Assembly: GCA_947169985.1 (NCBI GenBank)
Contig: CAMVRW010000147.1
Location: 1-6,141 of the forward strand
DNA length: 6,141 nt
Source: an uncultured Butyrivibrio sp.
GTDB lineage: Bacteria; Bacillota; Clostridia; Lachnospirales; Lachnospiraceae
Direction: 5' to 3'
Shown here: positions 6,108 to 6,141 of the stretch, piece after piece
How the letters are laid out: every line of letters starts with the position of its first letter
Position numbering within the stretch: the stretch's first letter is position 1
Position numbers and translations under genes: made by a program
Notes under the pieces: model-generated
Database searches by the model: none
Seen by the model: only the letters and a program-made list of their open reading frames with translations
Told to the model about the DNA's origin: nothing

Positions 6108-6141
6108 AGATCGGAAGAGCGTCGTGTAGGGAAAGAGTGTA
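6108..6141. other. Illumina TruSeq adapter contamination
   Basis: From 6108 the sequence starts AGATCGGAAGAGC and carries on base for base as the common Illumina TruSeq read-through adapter (reverse complement of the universal adapter), to the end of the window. It interrupts a conserved tilS motif. This is library artefact, not genome, and should be trimmed. Confidence 0.97.

Noticed and set aside
6127..6129. TAG read as the tilS stop codon
   Set aside because: It lies within the adapter sequence; TilS proteins normally extend over 400 residues.
1..6141. CRISPR arrays, tRNA or rRNA genes, toxin-antitoxin or defence genes
   Set aside because: I found no regularly spaced repeats, no cloverleaf-like sequence and no such proteins in any frame.

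Overview
The window looks like a short contig from an anaerobic, low-to-mid GC Firmicute. It is most likely a Lachnospiraceae member (Butyrivibrio or Pseudobutyrivibrio-like), judged from the style of the CCA-adding enzyme, the PEGA-domain secreted protein, the heavy use of AGG/AGA arginine codons in the chromosomal genes, and the rqcP-divIC-tilS gene order typical of Firmicutes. The genus is inference only. Everything recognisable is on the + strand.

Left part (1-1254): a DDE transposase, cut off at its 5' end by the window edge, with two N-terminal zinc ribbons and an IS6/IS240-like catalytic core. Its codon use differs from the genes that follow. Spacer (1255-1591): about 340 bases without a convincing gene. 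It holds a large imperfect inverted repeat that could fold as a hairpin of about 135 nt, a partial direct repeat of the transposase 3' end, a weak terminator-like stem and a plausible promoter for the next gene.

Right part (1592-6107): a housekeeping cluster. It runs cca (tRNA 3'-end CCA addition), a secreted PEGA-domain protein with a Ser-rich tail, rqcP/yabO (S4-domain ribosome quality control), a divIC/ftsB-like septum protein, and the first 200 or so codons of tilS (tRNA-Ile lysidine synthetase). cca, the PEGA gene and rqcP are almost contiguous (12-nt and 1-nt gaps) and probably form one transcript. divIC has its own well-formed promoter directly after the rqcP stop. A strong intrinsic terminator separates divIC from tilS. 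The tRNA and ribosome genes (cca, rqcP, tilS) share a theme of translation fidelity, while divIC and the PEGA protein act at the cell envelope. The sporulation genes yabP, yabQ and spoIIE, which in many spore formers lie between yabO and tilS, are absent here, which would fit a non-sporulating lineage.

The last 34 bases are not biological: they match the Illumina TruSeq adapter. The apparent stop codon and last residues of tilS are therefore artefacts, and the contig really ends at about 6107. I see no clear new defence or mobile system. The least explained items are the hairpin at 1304-1438 and the secreted PEGA/Ser-rich protein embedded in the translation-gene cluster.
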